Shown one piece after another: positions 24,763 to 35,822 of a stretch of DNA of 64,000 nucleotides. The DNA is from an uncultured Clostridia bacterium. GTDB taxonomy: Bacteria; Bacillota; Clostridia; Christensenellales; Borkfalkiaceae. The position numbers were made by a program, and so were the translations under genes. Position 1 is the stretch's first letter. Every line of letters begins with the position of its first letter. The stretch spans positions 56,470 to 120,469 of the forward strand of contig CALVHL010000003.1 of NCBI GenBank assembly GCA_944327625.1. The letters are read 5' to 3'. The notes under the pieces were generated by a model. The model saw only the letters and a program-made list of their open reading frames with translations, was not told where the DNA came from and did no database searches.

Positions 24763-26376
24763 ATGAAAAGAATTATAATTGGCATAGTTGCCGTCGTCCT
24801 TTGGATAGCCTGCGTCATTCCCTTTGCCATGGGCAAAACGAGTTCAAGCGGCTCCGAACACGAATTTACGGTGCTTGCAATCAAGGAAGACAACGTCAAA
24901 GATTACAATTCGATGCCCGTATATTTAGACCTCGCCGAGGAAACGGATACTGACGTCTACTGGACGTTCAATACGTCAACGCAGTACGCGAACAATCCCG
25001 ATCCCGTCGGCATAAACGGAATAGACGCGATATATCATTCCGGCTTTTCCAATCTCAGGCTCTATAACTACGGCAGGAGGGGCAGCATACTCGCGATAGA
25101 CCAATATCTCTCGTATATGCCCAATTTCTCAAAAATACTTGACGACCGCCCCGACATAGCCGAGGCTCTCAAATCGCCCGACGGGCATATCTATTCGCTC
25201 CCGAGGGTGGAGGAAATGGGACTCAAAGCGTACCCCAACATACTTTTCCTCAATAAGAAGTGGGTGGGAAAGCTCATAGACGACGGTCAGCTCCCCGCGG
25301 GGCTGACGCTCGAAAAGAGCGACCTCGTCGACGGACTCGACCTCTCGCGCAACCAGTTCAAGGCCATACTGCAGAAGTTCAACGACCTCGACATGGACGG
25401 CGACGGAGATACCACCAACGAAGTGCCCCTGACCTTTGTCAGCGGCAACTGGCAGGGCAACGAATCCGACCTGATCGCCTCGTTCGGCGTTCCCGAAAAC
25501 AGGGAGCACAAGACGATAGTCGACGGCAAAGTCGTGTTCACCATCGAGGACGAAAACTGGTACAACGCGATAGTCGAGCTCAACGACTGGTATAACCGCG
25601 GACTCATCCGCTCGTCGGCGTTCACCCAGTCGCAGGATAATTTCCTCGCCCGCGGTCAGGACGGCAGATACGGCGCGTTCTACTGGTGGGAGAAGGAGAC
25701 GGTAGTGGCAAACCCCGACGACTATATCGTCGTCCTGCCCCTCAGCGACGACAACGGCAACCGCTACGTCGGCGTCAGCAACGAACTCGAGGTCGAGAAG
25801 GGCGAATGTGTTATTCTCTCCTCGTGCGAAAACCCCGAAAAGTTGCTCGCCTATTTCGATAAGTTCTTCGAGCCCGAGTATTCCGCACAGCTCAACTACG
25901 GCTCGATAGAGTCGGGCGCGTTCCTCAGGGAGCGCGACGAGCAGGGCAGGCTGGTTCCCAACGACGACCACGGCGAACAGTCGGCGGACGACTTCCGTAT
26001 GAGGAACGCCCCTTACGGCGTCATCTACCTCACGCAGGAACAGTGGGAAAACGATGTGCAGATGGAATCGCGCGCCGTGCTCAGGCTCGACAGGCTTGAA
26101 AAGTACGTCAAGCCCTACACCTACGAGGGCGCGACGAGCATACCCAATCTCAATTATTCCGCCGAAGAACTCAACGAACTGAACGTGTACGAATCGTCGC
26201 TCACCAACAATATGCTCAACTGGATGACTACGGCGATAATAAGCGCGGGCGCGCCCTCGTACGACTCGTGGCAGAGTTTCCTCAACGAAAACCGCAAGTC
26301 GATTGACGCCGTCAAGAGCATAAACCAGACGGCTTACGACAGGTACGTGGCGGCGTTGGACGACGAGAATGAATAA
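24763..26376 (+). CDS. Extracellular solute-binding protein of the LplA type, without lipobox
   Basis: A 537-residue binding protein adjoining its two permeases. The N-terminus (about 5-25) is one hydrophobic helix, and no cysteine follows it, so it is probably membrane-tethered by an uncleaved signal anchor or released, rather than lipidated as most Gram-positive binding proteins are. The acidic loop DLDMDGDGDTTNEVPL (near residue 208) resembles the calcium-binding loop found in LplA-like proteins. It should deliver oligosaccharides to the permeases. Full length; function is from family and position. Confidence 0.8.
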   Translation: MKRIIIGIVAVVLWIACVIPFAMGKTSSSGSEHEFTVLAIKEDNVKDYNSMPVYLDLAEETDTDVYWTFNTSTQYANNPDPVGINGIDAIYHSGFSNLRLYNYGRRGSILAIDQYLSYMPNFSKILDDRPDIAEALKSPDGHIYSLPRVEEMGLKAYPNILFLNKKWVGKLIDDGQLPAGLTLEKSDLVDGLDLSRNQFKAILQKFNDLDMDGDGDTTNEVPLTFVSGNWQGNESDLIASFGVPENREHKTIVDGKVVFTIEDENWYNAIVELNDWYNRGLIRSSAFTQSQDNFLARGQDGRYGAFYWWEKETVVANPDDYIVVLPLSDDNGNRYVGVSNELEVEKGECVILSSCENPEKLLAYFDKFFEPEYSAQLNYGSIESGAFLRERDEQGRLVPNDDHGEQSADDFRMRNAPYGVIYLTQEQWENDVQMESRAVLRLDRLEKYVKPYTYEGATSIPNLNYSAEELNELNVYESSLTNNMLNWMTTAIISAGAPSYDSWQSFLNENRKSIDAVKSINQTAYDRYVAALDDENE

Positions 26377-26407
26377 ATACTGACCGACGGGAGGTTGCAG
26401 GCTGACG

Positions 26408-27106
26408 ATGAACGGTTTGCGTAAACTTGGCGACTATATCTGGGAATTCATGGTGGTGACGCTCATCGTGGCGGTCTCCGCCGTGACGGTGTTGCCCTTC
26501 ATACCCGTGATAGTCGGCCTCAACGCCTTCTTCCGCCGCAGCATAGACGAGCGTCGGTTCAGGGACATCTTCATCGCGATAGGACAGAACTGGAAAATTC
26601 TCATAATCTATACCATTTTCCAGCTTGTGATGATCGTCTTCCCCGTGCTCAATATCTATTACTTCAACACTCACCCTGAAAATCTCAATACCTTCGTGCT
26701 TGCGGTAAGCGTCATCGCGCTGGTGTTCGGCGTATTTTACCTGGCAACCGCGCCGACGATAATCGTAAATATGGACGTAACCTTCTTCCAGCTGTTGCGC
26801 AACGGAATAATGCTGCTTTTCGGCGGATTGCTGCACAGCATAATCGCCGTTGCCTGCATAGCGGGGGTGGTCGCGCTCATAATCTGGTATCCCTACGTCG
26901 TCGTGCTCACGCTGTACGCGGCGCCGTACCTCGTTTGCAGGCTGATGTACGAAAATTTCTACAAGCTCAAAGCGCGGGCGCTCGGCACTACGGTCGAAAA
27001 ACTGAGAGAGCAGGAAAACGCAGATGACTATCTTGACGAATACGGCAGGGTAAAGCACGACGAAAAAGTCAACGTGGAGCAAAAAAATGAAGAACAGAGC
27101 AATTAA
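26408..27106 (+). CDS. DUF624 (YesL-like) membrane protein
   Basis: A 232-residue protein with about five hydrophobic helices and a charged tail. The layout (short N-terminal stretch, VMLPFIP-like first helix, PYLVCRLMYENFYKLKARAL near the end) resembles the DUF624/YesL family, which is commonly encoded next to LplB/LplC transporters. Its molecular function is unknown. It overlaps the next gene by 20 bp, placing it inside the operon. The hydrophobic profile is certain; the family call is fairly confident. Confidence 0.75.
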   Translation: MNGLRKLGDYIWEFMVVTLIVAVSAVTVLPFIPVIVGLNAFFRRSIDERRFRDIFIAIGQNWKILIIYTIFQLVMIVFPVLNIYYFNTHPENLNTFVLAVSVIALVFGVFYLATAPTIIVNMDVTFFQLLRNGIMLLFGGLLHSIIAVACIAGVVALIIWYPYVVVLTLYAAPYLVCRLMYENFYKLKARALGTTVEKLREQENADDYLDEYGRVKHDEKVNVEQKNEEQSN

Positions 27107-28736
27107 ATTTATAGCCGCTTCGGCGGCAGCCGTCGTACTGTCGGCAACCGTCGCGGGCTGTTCGGGCGAGAGTAATTCCCTGCCCAAAGTCGACGGCGCG
27201 CACGACATAGACTGTATAATAAATACCTCGGTGGACCTCCTCGACGGCGTTGTCGCGCTCGACAGGGAGGACGGCGACATAACCCCCGCTATGCAGATAA
27301 CCGTATTCCCGCAGGCAAAGGTCGAAAACGGCTATGCGGTATTCCCCGAGGTCGGTGAATATTCCGTGACCTATACGGCGGAGGATAGCAGCGGCGGCGT
27401 CAGCGAAAAGACGGTAATAGTCAACGCCATCGCCCGTACGAGCTATTTCGATTTCCGCACCGTAAGCGGTTTCAGGGGCTATGCGAGCGGCGGGGCGCAG
27501 CTGACCAAAAACGGAATGTACGACGGAGTATATCTGGTCGAAGGCAGCGGCGCGCAGGTGGCGGAAGATATAGCGTTGACGCGCACGTATAGCCTGGATA
27601 ACGGCTATAACTACACCTTCACCTATAACTATTCGAGCAGTATCGGCGGCAGGGCTTACGTGCTTGCGGACGGGCTGAGGGCGGCGGAAGTTTACATAGA
27701 GGAGGGCGAGGGCAGCTTCTCGTTCACCTATCTTCCCCGCGGCAACGGTTCGGTTTCGGAGACCGAAATTTCCCTGCTCCTCGGCAACCTCGGCGAGGTG
27801 ACTTTCAACTTAAAGAGCGCAAGCTATCAGCGTCCGCGCGGCGAGACTATGGAAGATCTGACGGCCGACTTTTCGTTCAACGGCAGGGTAATATCCCGCT
27901 TCGACGGCACGAGCGGCAACTCGTTCGCGGGCGAAGGCGGCGCGACTGCCGTGCTCGAAATGCGTCAGGCTTCGGGCGAGATCTGGCGCGGCGGCATGTT
28001 CATAAATACGGGCATAGTCACCGAGGCGGGGCAGACCTACGGCGTCTCGTTCGACGTATCGGCAATCAACGACTTCCCGTTTGAAGTCGTAATTCAGCGC
28101 GACCAGTTCGACGAAAAGAAGTACGTCACCGAATACCTCAGCGGCGCCACGCAGAGCAAACACGTCAGCGACACCTTCACGCCTACGGCGGAAAATGCGG
28201 GCGCTCTCTGGATATACGTCCAGTCGGGCAACGCGGTGAACGACATAACGCTCAGAAACCTCTCCATAACCGTCGCCCGCTCGGGCGATAAGACGGAGAA
28301 CATCGTCATGAAGGACTTTGTCCTCTCCGACAGCGACGGCAGGGGCAGCACGATGACGACCGCCGACGGCGGCTTTACCGTCAATATCCCCACGTTTGCC
28401 GACACCGACTGGAAACAGCAGGTCGCAAGCCCCGAATTCTATGTCAGCGGCAGTGGCGAAAACTTCATAATAACCTTCCGAGCAAAGGCGACCAAACCTG
28501 TCGTCTGCGTGTTTGCGGCTCCGCTTTACGGCGGGTGGGATCCGACGTTCGCATGGCAGCGCATAACCATAACCGAGCAGGAACAGGTCTTTTCCGTATG
28601 GTGCTCGGAGGCGGGCGGCAACCGCTACAACAACTTCGTATGGCAGTTCGGCTCTACCGTCAACCAGCGCTATTCGGACGTGACTATTGAAATTACGGAT
28701 ATAGAGATCAGCTATAAAAATAATACTTTGGATTGA
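27087..28736 (+). CDS. Surface lipoprotein with Ig-like and carbohydrate-binding-like domains
   Basis: A 549-residue lipoprotein (signal peptide, lipobox VAGC, C25). Residues about 30-110 look like an Ig-like/HYR domain (EYSVTYTAEDSSGGVSEKTV). Two later beta-rich regions (about 260-395 and 400-545) resemble CBM4/9-type sugar-binding modules, each with aromatic residues (IWRGGMFINTG, GGWDPTFAWQ). No catalytic motif is seen. Placed between transporter and GH32 genes, it probably binds fructan at the cell surface; this is inferred. The start overlaps the previous gene by 20 bp and has GGAG upstream. Confidence 0.68.
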   Translation: MKNRAIKFIAASAAAVVLSATVAGCSGESNSLPKVDGAHDIDCIINTSVDLLDGVVALDREDGDITPAMQITVFPQAKVENGYAVFPEVGEYSVTYTAEDSSGGVSEKTVIVNAIARTSYFDFRTVSGFRGYASGGAQLTKNGMYDGVYLVEGSGAQVAEDIALTRTYSLDNGYNYTFTYNYSSSIGGRAYVLADGLRAAEVYIEEGEGSFSFTYLPRGNGSVSETEISLLLGNLGEVTFNLKSASYQRPRGETMEDLTADFSFNGRVISRFDGTSGNSFAGEGGATAVLEMRQASGEIWRGGMFINTGIVTEAGQTYGVSFDVSAINDFPFEVVIQRDQFDEKKYVTEYLSGATQSKHVSDTFTPTAENAGALWIYVQSGNAVNDITLRNLSITVARSGDKTENIVMKDFVLSDSDGRGSTMTTADGGFTVNIPTFADTDWKQQVASPEFYVSGSGENFIITFRAKATKPVVCVFAAPLYGGWDPTFAWQRITITEQEQVFSVWCSEAGGNRYNNFVWQFGSTVNQRYSDVTIEITDIEISYKNNTLD

Positions 28737-28741
28737 TTGTT

Positions 28742-30103
28742 ATGCTAAATGAAACATTATTGCGCATAAATACGCAGATAGCCGAAGCCTGCGGCGCGGT
28801 AAAGCGCGATTTCAGGCAACGGTATCACATGATGCCGCCCGTCGGCTGGATGAACGATCCCAACGGACTGATAAAGTTCGGAGGGGAGTACAACCTCTAT
28901 TACCAGTTCAACCCCTGCGACACCCGCCCGGGCACTATGCTCTGGGGGCACTTCACCTCGCAGGACCTCATAAGGTATGCCGACAAGGGCGCGGCAATCG
29001 TGCCCGAATCGCGTCACGTCAGCATCTTCTCGGGCGGCGCGACGGAATACGGCGGCAAACTCGCCGCGGTGTTCACCGAGCACTACGAGCACGAGGGCGT
29101 CCGCAGGGAGGAGATCTACCTCGCCCTTTCGGACGACGGAATGTATTTCGGCGGGCGCAGAAAGATATTCGACAACGACAGTCTGCCCGCAGAGATCAGC
29201 CGTTGCGACTTCCGCGATCCCTTCCCCGTAAAGCGCGACGACGGCTATTACGTGTTCGTCGGCGGCAAGCTGGTCGCCGAAGATAAGGGCATAATCGTCG
29301 TACTCGGCGGCAAGGGTCTCGAAAAGCTCGAATATAAGTTCAGCATAGGTCCCTGTTACGAGCTCGGCGACATGGGCGAATGTCCCTGCTATCGTAGGAT
29401 AGACGGCAAGGACGTGATAATCTGCTCGGCGTGCAATGTGCCCAGGCGCGGCAACGAGTTCCGCAATATAAATTCAAGCGTGTTCATCGTCGGCTCGATA
29501 GATTTCGACAAGGGCGAAATGCAGGTCGACGGCATAAGCGAGACGGACAAGGGCGACGCCTTCTACGCGCCCCAGCTCATAAACGGCGACGACAAGCCGA
29601 TAATGATTGCCTGGCACGAGATGTGGGGCAAACCCTATCCGACGAGCGACCTTAAACACGGCTGGGTGGGCTGCTTCACCATTCCGCGCGAACTCAGCGT
29701 CCGCGACGGCGTAGTCTGTCAGAACCCCGTCGGCACTCTCGATAAATATCTCGCTCCCCATCTCGGCAAGGGCGTTCCGCGCTGCGCGGATATACGCTTT
29801 TCCTTCGACGGCGACGGAACTTTCGTGCTCGGCGGCAGCGACGGCAGCGTAGAGGTGGGCTGCAAGGACGGCAAGGTCTATCTCGACACCGCGCGCTCCA
29901 ATAACCTCAACGCCTGCGTCCGCTATACCGACGCAAGCTACGACAAGCCGACCGTCCGCATACTTCTCGACGTCTCGGGCATAGAGGTGTTCGTCGGCGG
30001 CGGAAGGGAAGCGATAAGCAGCAGAATATATATAAACGGCGATCTCGAAGTCACCGACTGTCGGTCGGTCAGCGGGCTCGAAGTCAGGCAGGTGCTGGTA
30101 TGA
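28742..30103 (+). CDS. Cytoplasmic GH32 beta-fructofuranosidase
   Basis: A 453-residue enzyme without signal peptide. All three GH32 acidic residues are present: D39 in WMNDPNG, D159 in DFRDP and E213 in GECPCY, followed by the C-terminal beta-sandwich. It should release fructose from imported fructo-oligosaccharides or sucrose. ATG 28742 is preferred; a TTG at 28733 overlaps the preceding stop and would add three residues, and neither has a strong ribosome-binding site. It overlaps the next gene by 4 bp. The phosphorylated-sugar specificity of classical SacA/ScrB enzymes is less likely because uptake here is by an ABC transporter, not a PTS. Confidence 0.88.
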   Translation: MLNETLLRINTQIAEACGAVKRDFRQRYHMMPPVGWMNDPNGLIKFGGEYNLYYQFNPCDTRPGTMLWGHFTSQDLIRYADKGAAIVPESRHVSIFSGGATEYGGKLAAVFTEHYEHEGVRREEIYLALSDDGMYFGGRRKIFDNDSLPAEISRCDFRDPFPVKRDDGYYVFVGGKLVAEDKGIIVVLGGKGLEKLEYKFSIGPCYELGDMGECPCYRRIDGKDVIICSACNVPRRGNEFRNINSSVFIVGSIDFDKGEMQVDGISETDKGDAFYAPQLINGDDKPIMIAWHEMWGKPYPTSDLKHGWVGCFTIPRELSVRDGVVCQNPVGTLDKYLAPHLGKGVPRCADIRFSFDGDGTFVLGGSDGSVEVGCKDGKVYLDTARSNNLNACVRYTDASYDKPTVRILLDVSGIEVFVGGGREAISSRIYINGDLEVTDCRSVSGLEVRQVLV

Positions 30104-31605
30104 AATTAAGAAAAGTTTTGGTTGCGGCGCTCGTCGCCGCTCTGCTGACGGGCGTTGCGGGTTGCTCGGGCGAGCAACAGCCCGTCGAGGAAGGGCAGGT
30201 AACTCCGTTCCCCATATCTTCCTACGACGAAACGCTTGCCGTTACGCTCGGCGACGTCATGCCCTTCTACGACGGCGAAGTTCTCAATATCTATCACCTG
30301 CAAAACAGCAGAGGCAGCCAGAGTATGTATTATCATCCCATCTCGCGGCTGACGACTACCGATTTCGTCCACTATGAGGACAGGGGTGTCGCCATAAGCT
30401 ATGAGGAGAAGTTCTCGTCCCCCGACGCCGCGCTCGGCACAGGCTCGTTCATAAAGGACGAAGACGGGCTGTATCACTGCTTCTATACGGGGCACAACGC
30501 CGAAGAAGGTACGGGGCTTCCCTATATCGAGGTAGTCCGCCACGCCACCAGTCCCGACCAGGTCACCTGGACCAAGGACGAAGATTTCAACCTCTACGGC
30601 ACGAGCAACGACTTCCGCGATCCCTACGTCTATTACGACGACTATGACGAGTGTTATTATATGCTCGTCACCACCAACCAGGACGGCAGGGGAGTGATAA
30701 AGAGATATTCGTCGCCCACGCTTTCGGCTGACGATTCCGAATGGAGCGACAGGGGCGTATTCTTTGCCAACGACAGCGGCACGTTCAATATGGAATGTCC
30801 CTCCTACGTCGAATACAACGGTTGTTGGTATCTCATGTACAGCGAGCAGGGCGATAACCGCGTCTCGCATTACCGCTACCGCACGGAACACGACGGCGAC
30901 TGGTATAAGTTCGAGCGCGACACGATAGACGCCAGCGGCTTCTATGCGGGCAGGCTTGAATTTGTCGGCGAAAAACTGTACGCCTTTGCGTGGTGCGCCA
31001 CCCTTACTGCGGGCTCGGTCGGCGATTTCGACTGGGGCGGCAACCTCGTCGTGCACGAACTCAGACAGCTCTCCGACGGCGAGCTGTGCGCCGTTCCCGT
31101 CACCGAGGTCGGCGAGATAATCTCCGCGCCCGCCGAATACACCCGCACAGACGGCGAAAAGGCGGAGGAGCTCAGCTTTATCGACGGCAAATTCGCCGCA
31201 AATACATTCACCAAGCTTTCGGGCGGCACCGTCCGCATAACCTTTGACATAACCCTCGACGACTATTCGGGCGACTGCGGCATGACGTTCGGCATAAGAG
31301 AGGGGCTCAACAACCGTCTCGGCAACGCCGTCGTCGCGTTCGAGCCTGAAAACAGTCGACTCGTCTGCTATAACGACGTTTCGAGCATAGTGCGCTACGG
31401 TTCGTCGCTCGCGCAGGTTCCCTTCGCGTATATGGCGGGCAGGACTTACGGCGTGACCGTGCTCATCTCGGGCGAGATAATCTCTGTCTATCTCGACGAC
31501 GCGGTGGTGCTCACCCTGCGTCTGCCGGACATGAAAAACAACTACTTCGCGTTCTATTCAAACGGCGCGGGCGTCACTTTCGGAGGAATAACATTCTATG
31601 AGTAA
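30100..31605 (+). CDS. GH32-like surface lipoprotein with C-terminal lectin-like domain
   Basis: A 501-residue lipoprotein (lipobox VAGC, C22). The propeller retains DFRDPY (D174) and MECPSY (E232), but the usual WMNDPNG is replaced by GDVMPFYDG with D52 as the candidate nucleophile. The C-terminal 140 residues resemble a jelly-roll lectin domain (SGGTVRITFDITLDDYSG). It is a divergent GH32/GH43-type fructan hydrolase or binding protein attached to the cell surface. The 4-bp overlaps with both neighbours tie it to the fructan operon. Activity is uncertain because of the divergent first motif. Confidence 0.72.
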   Translation: MKLRKVLVAALVAALLTGVAGCSGEQQPVEEGQVTPFPISSYDETLAVTLGDVMPFYDGEVLNIYHLQNSRGSQSMYYHPISRLTTTDFVHYEDRGVAISYEEKFSSPDAALGTGSFIKDEDGLYHCFYTGHNAEEGTGLPYIEVVRHATSPDQVTWTKDEDFNLYGTSNDFRDPYVYYDDYDECYYMLVTTNQDGRGVIKRYSSPTLSADDSEWSDRGVFFANDSGTFNMECPSYVEYNGCWYLMYSEQGDNRVSHYRYRTEHDGDWYKFERDTIDASGFYAGRLEFVGEKLYAFAWCATLTAGSVGDFDWGGNLVVHELRQLSDGELCAVPVTEVGEIISAPAEYTRTDGEKAEELSFIDGKFAANTFTKLSGGTVRITFDITLDDYSGDCGMTFGIREGLNNRLGNAVVAFEPENSRLVCYNDVSSIVRYGSSLAQVPFAYMAGRTYGVTVLISGEIISVYLDDAVVLTLRLPDMKNNYFAFYSNGAGVTFGGITFYE

Positions 31606-32557
31606 GCTTTATTGCCTCGGCGAACTGCTCATCGATTTCCAGTCGGTGGGTACGGGTTCGTTGAAGGATACCAGACAGTTCGTAAAGAATGCGGGCGGAG
31701 CGCCCGCGAACGTATGCGTCCAGGCCGTAAAACTCGGCAGGGAGGCGGCGTACCTCACGATGGTCGGCGCGGACGGCTTCGGCGATTTCCTCACCCAGAC
31801 TCTTAAAGACGAGGGCGTGGATACCTCCCGCGTGCTCAGTACGCCCGACTACGACACTTCGCTGGCGTTCGTCAGCTTTGGCGCGGACGGCGAGAGGGAG
31901 TTCAGCTTCTATCGCCGCGCGGCGGCAGATCTGCACTTCACGGCGGAGGACTTCGCGGACGTGACTTTCGACAGGGGCGACGTGTTTGAATTCGGCAGCG
32001 TCGCGCTTAAAACGCAGACGGCGGCGGACGCACATTCAGCGCTCATCAATAGGGCGAGGAGGTCGGGCGCGCTCGTCTGCTTCGATCCCAATCTGCGCTT
32101 CAATCTGTGGGAAAGCGCCGACAGGCTGAGAGAGGTCGTCAGGCAGTTCATTCCCCTTGCGGACGTCGTCAAGACGGGCGCGGACGAACTGCAATTCATA
32201 ACGGGCAAGGCGACGGAGGAGGGCGTAAAAGAACTGCTCTCGTCGGGCGTAAAACTCGTGCTCGTGACCGACGGCGCGAAGGGCGCAAAGCTCTGGACGA
32301 ACGGCGCGGAATGTTCCTGCGGCGGCTATAAGGTAAAGGCGGTAGATACGACGGGCGCGGGCGACTCGTTCTTCGGCGCGTTCATCGCCTGCCTGATGGA
32401 CGAGGGGGCAACTCCCGAAAATATCGGCTCGATAAGCGCCGAAAAGCTTGAAAAATTCCTCTCCTTTGCGTGCAAGTGCGGCGCGTACACCACGACGGGC
32501 TACGGCGCAATACCCGCAATGGGCGATAAAATAACTGTTAATAAGGCGGTAAAATAA
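31598..32557 (+). CDS. Fructokinase (PfkB family)
   Basis: A 319-residue ribokinase-family kinase. Two signatures are visible: the N-terminal [15 protein letters not shown] (near residues 33-47) and [13 protein letters not shown] (250-262), which holds the anion hole and the catalytic base D256. It phosphorylates fructose released by the cytoplasmic GH32, feeding fructose-6-phosphate to glycolysis. Fructose as substrate is supported by its place in a GH32 operon and by the N-terminal CLGELLIDF, common in fructokinases. It overlaps the preceding gene by 8 bp, and GGAGGAAT precedes the ATG. Confidence 0.85.
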   Translation: MSKLYCLGELLIDFQSVGTGSLKDTRQFVKNAGGAPANVCVQAVKLGREAAYLTMVGADGFGDFLTQTLKDEGVDTSRVLSTPDYDTSLAFVSFGADGEREFSFYRRAAADLHFTAEDFADVTFDRGDVFEFGSVALKTQTAADAHSALINRARRSGALVCFDPNLRFNLWESADRLREVVRQFIPLADVVKTGADELQFITGKATEEGVKELLSSGVKLVLVTDGAKGAKLWTNGAECSCGGYKVKAVDTTGAGDSFFGAFIACLMDEGATPENIGSISAEKLEKFLSFACKCGAYTTTGYGAIPAMGDKITVNKAVK

Positions 32558-32558
32558 A

Positions 32559-33791
32559 ATGGCTACGGTAAAGCTCGTAAACGTAAACAAGGTATATGAC
32601 GGCGGAGTGCACGCCGTACACGATTTCTCGATAGACATCCGCGACAAGGAATTTATCGTATTCGTCGGTCCGTCTGGCTGCGGCAAGTCGACGACGCTGA
32701 GAATGATTGCAGGCCTCGAAGAAATATCTTACGGCGAACTGTATATCGACGATAAACTCATGAACAGCGCCGCGCCCAAGGACAGGGATATTGCCATGGT
32801 ATTCCAGTCGTACGCGCTCTATCCGCAGATGACCGTCTACAACAATATGGCGTATGCGCTGAAGCTCCGCAAAGTTCCCAAGGAGGAAATCGACGCCAGG
32901 GTGCGTTCGGCGGCGGAAATACTCAAACTTACCCCCTATCTCGACAGAAAGCCCCGCGCTCTGTCGGGCGGTCAGCGCCAGCGCGTCGCGCTCGGCAGGT
33001 CGATAGTCCGCCGTCCCAAGGTGTTCCTCATGGACGAGCCGCTCTCCAACCTCGACGCAAAACTGCGCGTGGCGATGCGCAGCGAAATAGTGCGTATTCA
33101 CAGGGAAGTGGGCGCAACGACCATCTACGTCACGCACGACCAGATAGAGGCTATGACCATGGCTTCGCGCATAGTAGTCATGAAGGACGGCTTCATTCAG
33201 CAGATAGGCGAGCCCGACTATATCTATCGCTATCCCGCAAATATGTTCGTGGCAGGGTTTATCGGCACCCCCGCAATGAACTTCCTGCACGGCACACTTT
33301 CGCGCGGCTACTTCCTGCCCGACGACAGCTCTGACAGGATAAAACTTACGGCAAAGCAGAAGGAACTGCTCAGAAATTACGAGGGCAAGCGCCTCGTCTA
33401 CGGCATACGCCCCGAAAATCTCATCTACGAGCAGTCGTCGAGGTACGAAAAGTTCAGCGACCAGTCGTTCTCGGTCAGGCGCGGCATAGTCGAAAAGCTG
33501 GGCGACATAATAAACGTGCATTGTTCGCTCGGCGACAGAGAGATCATCATCAAGATGAACAGCAAGTACGAAGTGGGCGATCTGGAAACCATCCGCGTCG
33601 CGGCAGACAGCGAGTATGCGCGTTTCTTCAACGAGAGCACCACCGCCGCGATCACGCCCGAACACAACGAGTACGAGGAGGTTGCCGAAACCCCCGACCT
33701 CGAAGGCGACCATGTCGACATAATCGAACCGCAGAAGACGGGCTTTATCGCAAAGCTCGGCGAAAAGCTCAAAGGCTTGAAGAAAAAATAA
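32559..33791 (+). CDS. ABC transporter ATP-binding protein (MsmK/UgpC type)
   Basis: A 410-residue sugar-transport ATPase. Walker [10 protein letters not shown] (about 37-45), signature [14 protein letters not shown], Walker [13 protein letters not shown], and a C-terminal TOBE-like regulatory domain (about 240-370) are all present. The last 40 residues form a charged tail beyond the usual family end. It powers the CUT1 permeases encoded upstream and may serve other CUT1 systems, as MsmK proteins do. It starts 1 bp after the fructokinase stop and is the last gene before the operon terminator. Confidence 0.9.
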   Translation: MATVKLVNVNKVYDGGVHAVHDFSIDIRDKEFIVFVGPSGCGKSTTLRMIAGLEEISYGELYIDDKLMNSAAPKDRDIAMVFQSYALYPQMTVYNNMAYALKLRKVPKEEIDARVRSAAEILKLTPYLDRKPRALSGGQRQRVALGRSIVRRPKVFLMDEPLSNLDAKLRVAMRSEIVRIHREVGATTIYVTHDQIEAMTMASRIVVMKDGFIQQIGEPDYIYRYPANMFVAGFIGTPAMNFLHGTLSRGYFLPDDSSDRIKLTAKQKELLRNYEGKRLVYGIRPENLIYEQSSRYEKFSDQSFSVRRGIVEKLGDIINVHCSLGDREIIIKMNSKYEVGDLETIRVAADSEYARFFNESTTAAITPEHNEYEEVAETPDLEGDHVDIIEPQKTGFIAKLGEKLKGLKKK

Positions 33792-33819
33792 ATTGCTTTA
33801 CCGTAACGGCAATATTGCA

Positions 33820-33844
33820 CCCGCGGCTCTGCCGCGGGCTTTTG
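33820..33844 (+). terminator. Terminator of the fructan operon
   Basis: Stem CCCGCGG / CCGCGGG with a 5-nt loop (33820-33838), followed by CTTTTG; the T-run is short. Confidence 0.7.
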
Positions 33845-33901
33845 CTTTGCGCAGAATTTAAGCCGCGCCCGCAATAAGTAACCTCTTTTCCGCCGACGAA
33901 A

Positions 33902-33907
33902 TATAAT
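33902..33907 (+). promoter_or_regulatory. -10-like TATAAT upstream of the collagen-like gene
   Basis: TATAAT sits 23 bp upstream of the start codon. No sigma-A -35 box is found 16-18 bp further up, so this may be recognised by another sigma factor or be activator-dependent. Confidence 0.35.
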
Positions 33908-33930
33908 GGCAGTACAAAGAGGTATACTGA

Positions 33931-35193
<1,263 letters not shown>

Positions 35194-35271
35194 AAGTTGC
35201 GATAATTCCCGCCGATGTATTTTTTTTAGAGTAATTTCTCAAAATAGTTTTATCTTGTTAAAGGAGAAATT

Positions 35272-35817
35272 ATGAAAGCAACAGGAATTGTCAGAAGAAT
35301 AGACGAACTCGGCAGGGTGGTCATACCAAAAGAGATAAGATCCACCCTGCGCTTGAAGTCGGGCGATCCCCTCGAAATATTCACCGAGCGCGACGAACTC
35401 ATGCTTAAAAAGTATTCGCCGATCGCCTCGCTCGAACGCTTTTCGGAGGGAACGGCAAAGAGCCTGAACGACCTTTCGGGCTATCTCGCGATAGTCTGCG
35501 ATACCGACGAGGTATTGCACGCATTCGGCAGCGGCAAGCGCGAAGTGGCGGGCAAGGCGATATCGGCGCGGCTGGATAAGATAATGCAGGAAAGAAAGAG
35601 CTATATCGCCAACCTCTCGGAGGGCGGCGACATAGTGCCTATATGCGAGGGCGAGGACAGCGCGGTGACGGCGCAGATAATCGTGCCGATAGTGTCGGGC
35701 GGCGACTGCCTCGGCGCGGTGGCTCTGCTCACGAGCGAACAGGGCGCGAAGATAGAGGCGGGCGCCTGCAAGCTCGCCCAGCTTTCCGCCACCATACTTG
35801 CCGCCCAGTTCGAGTAA
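35272..35817 (+). CDS. spoVT: Stage V sporulation protein T
   Basis: A 181-residue regulator. An N-terminal AbrB-type swapped-hairpin DNA-binding domain (MKATGIVRRIDELGRVVIPK, residues 1-20, continuing to about 50) is joined to a C-terminal GAF-like domain (about 60-178). This is the SpoVT layout and length. In Bacillus it is made in the forespore and adjusts late sporulation genes. The gene is followed by a flippase and a MazG/methylase gene, the same order as spoVT-yabM-yabN in B. subtilis. AAAGGAGA precedes the ATG. Confidence 0.92.
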   Translation: MKATGIVRRIDELGRVVIPKEIRSTLRLKSGDPLEIFTERDELMLKKYSPIASLERFSEGTAKSLNDLSGYLAIVCDTDEVLHAFGSGKREVAGKAISARLDKIMQERKSYIANLSEGGDIVPICEGEDSAVTAQIIVPIVSGGDCLGAVALLTSEQGAKIEAGACKLAQLSATILAAQFE

Positions 35818-35822
35818 GCGGC

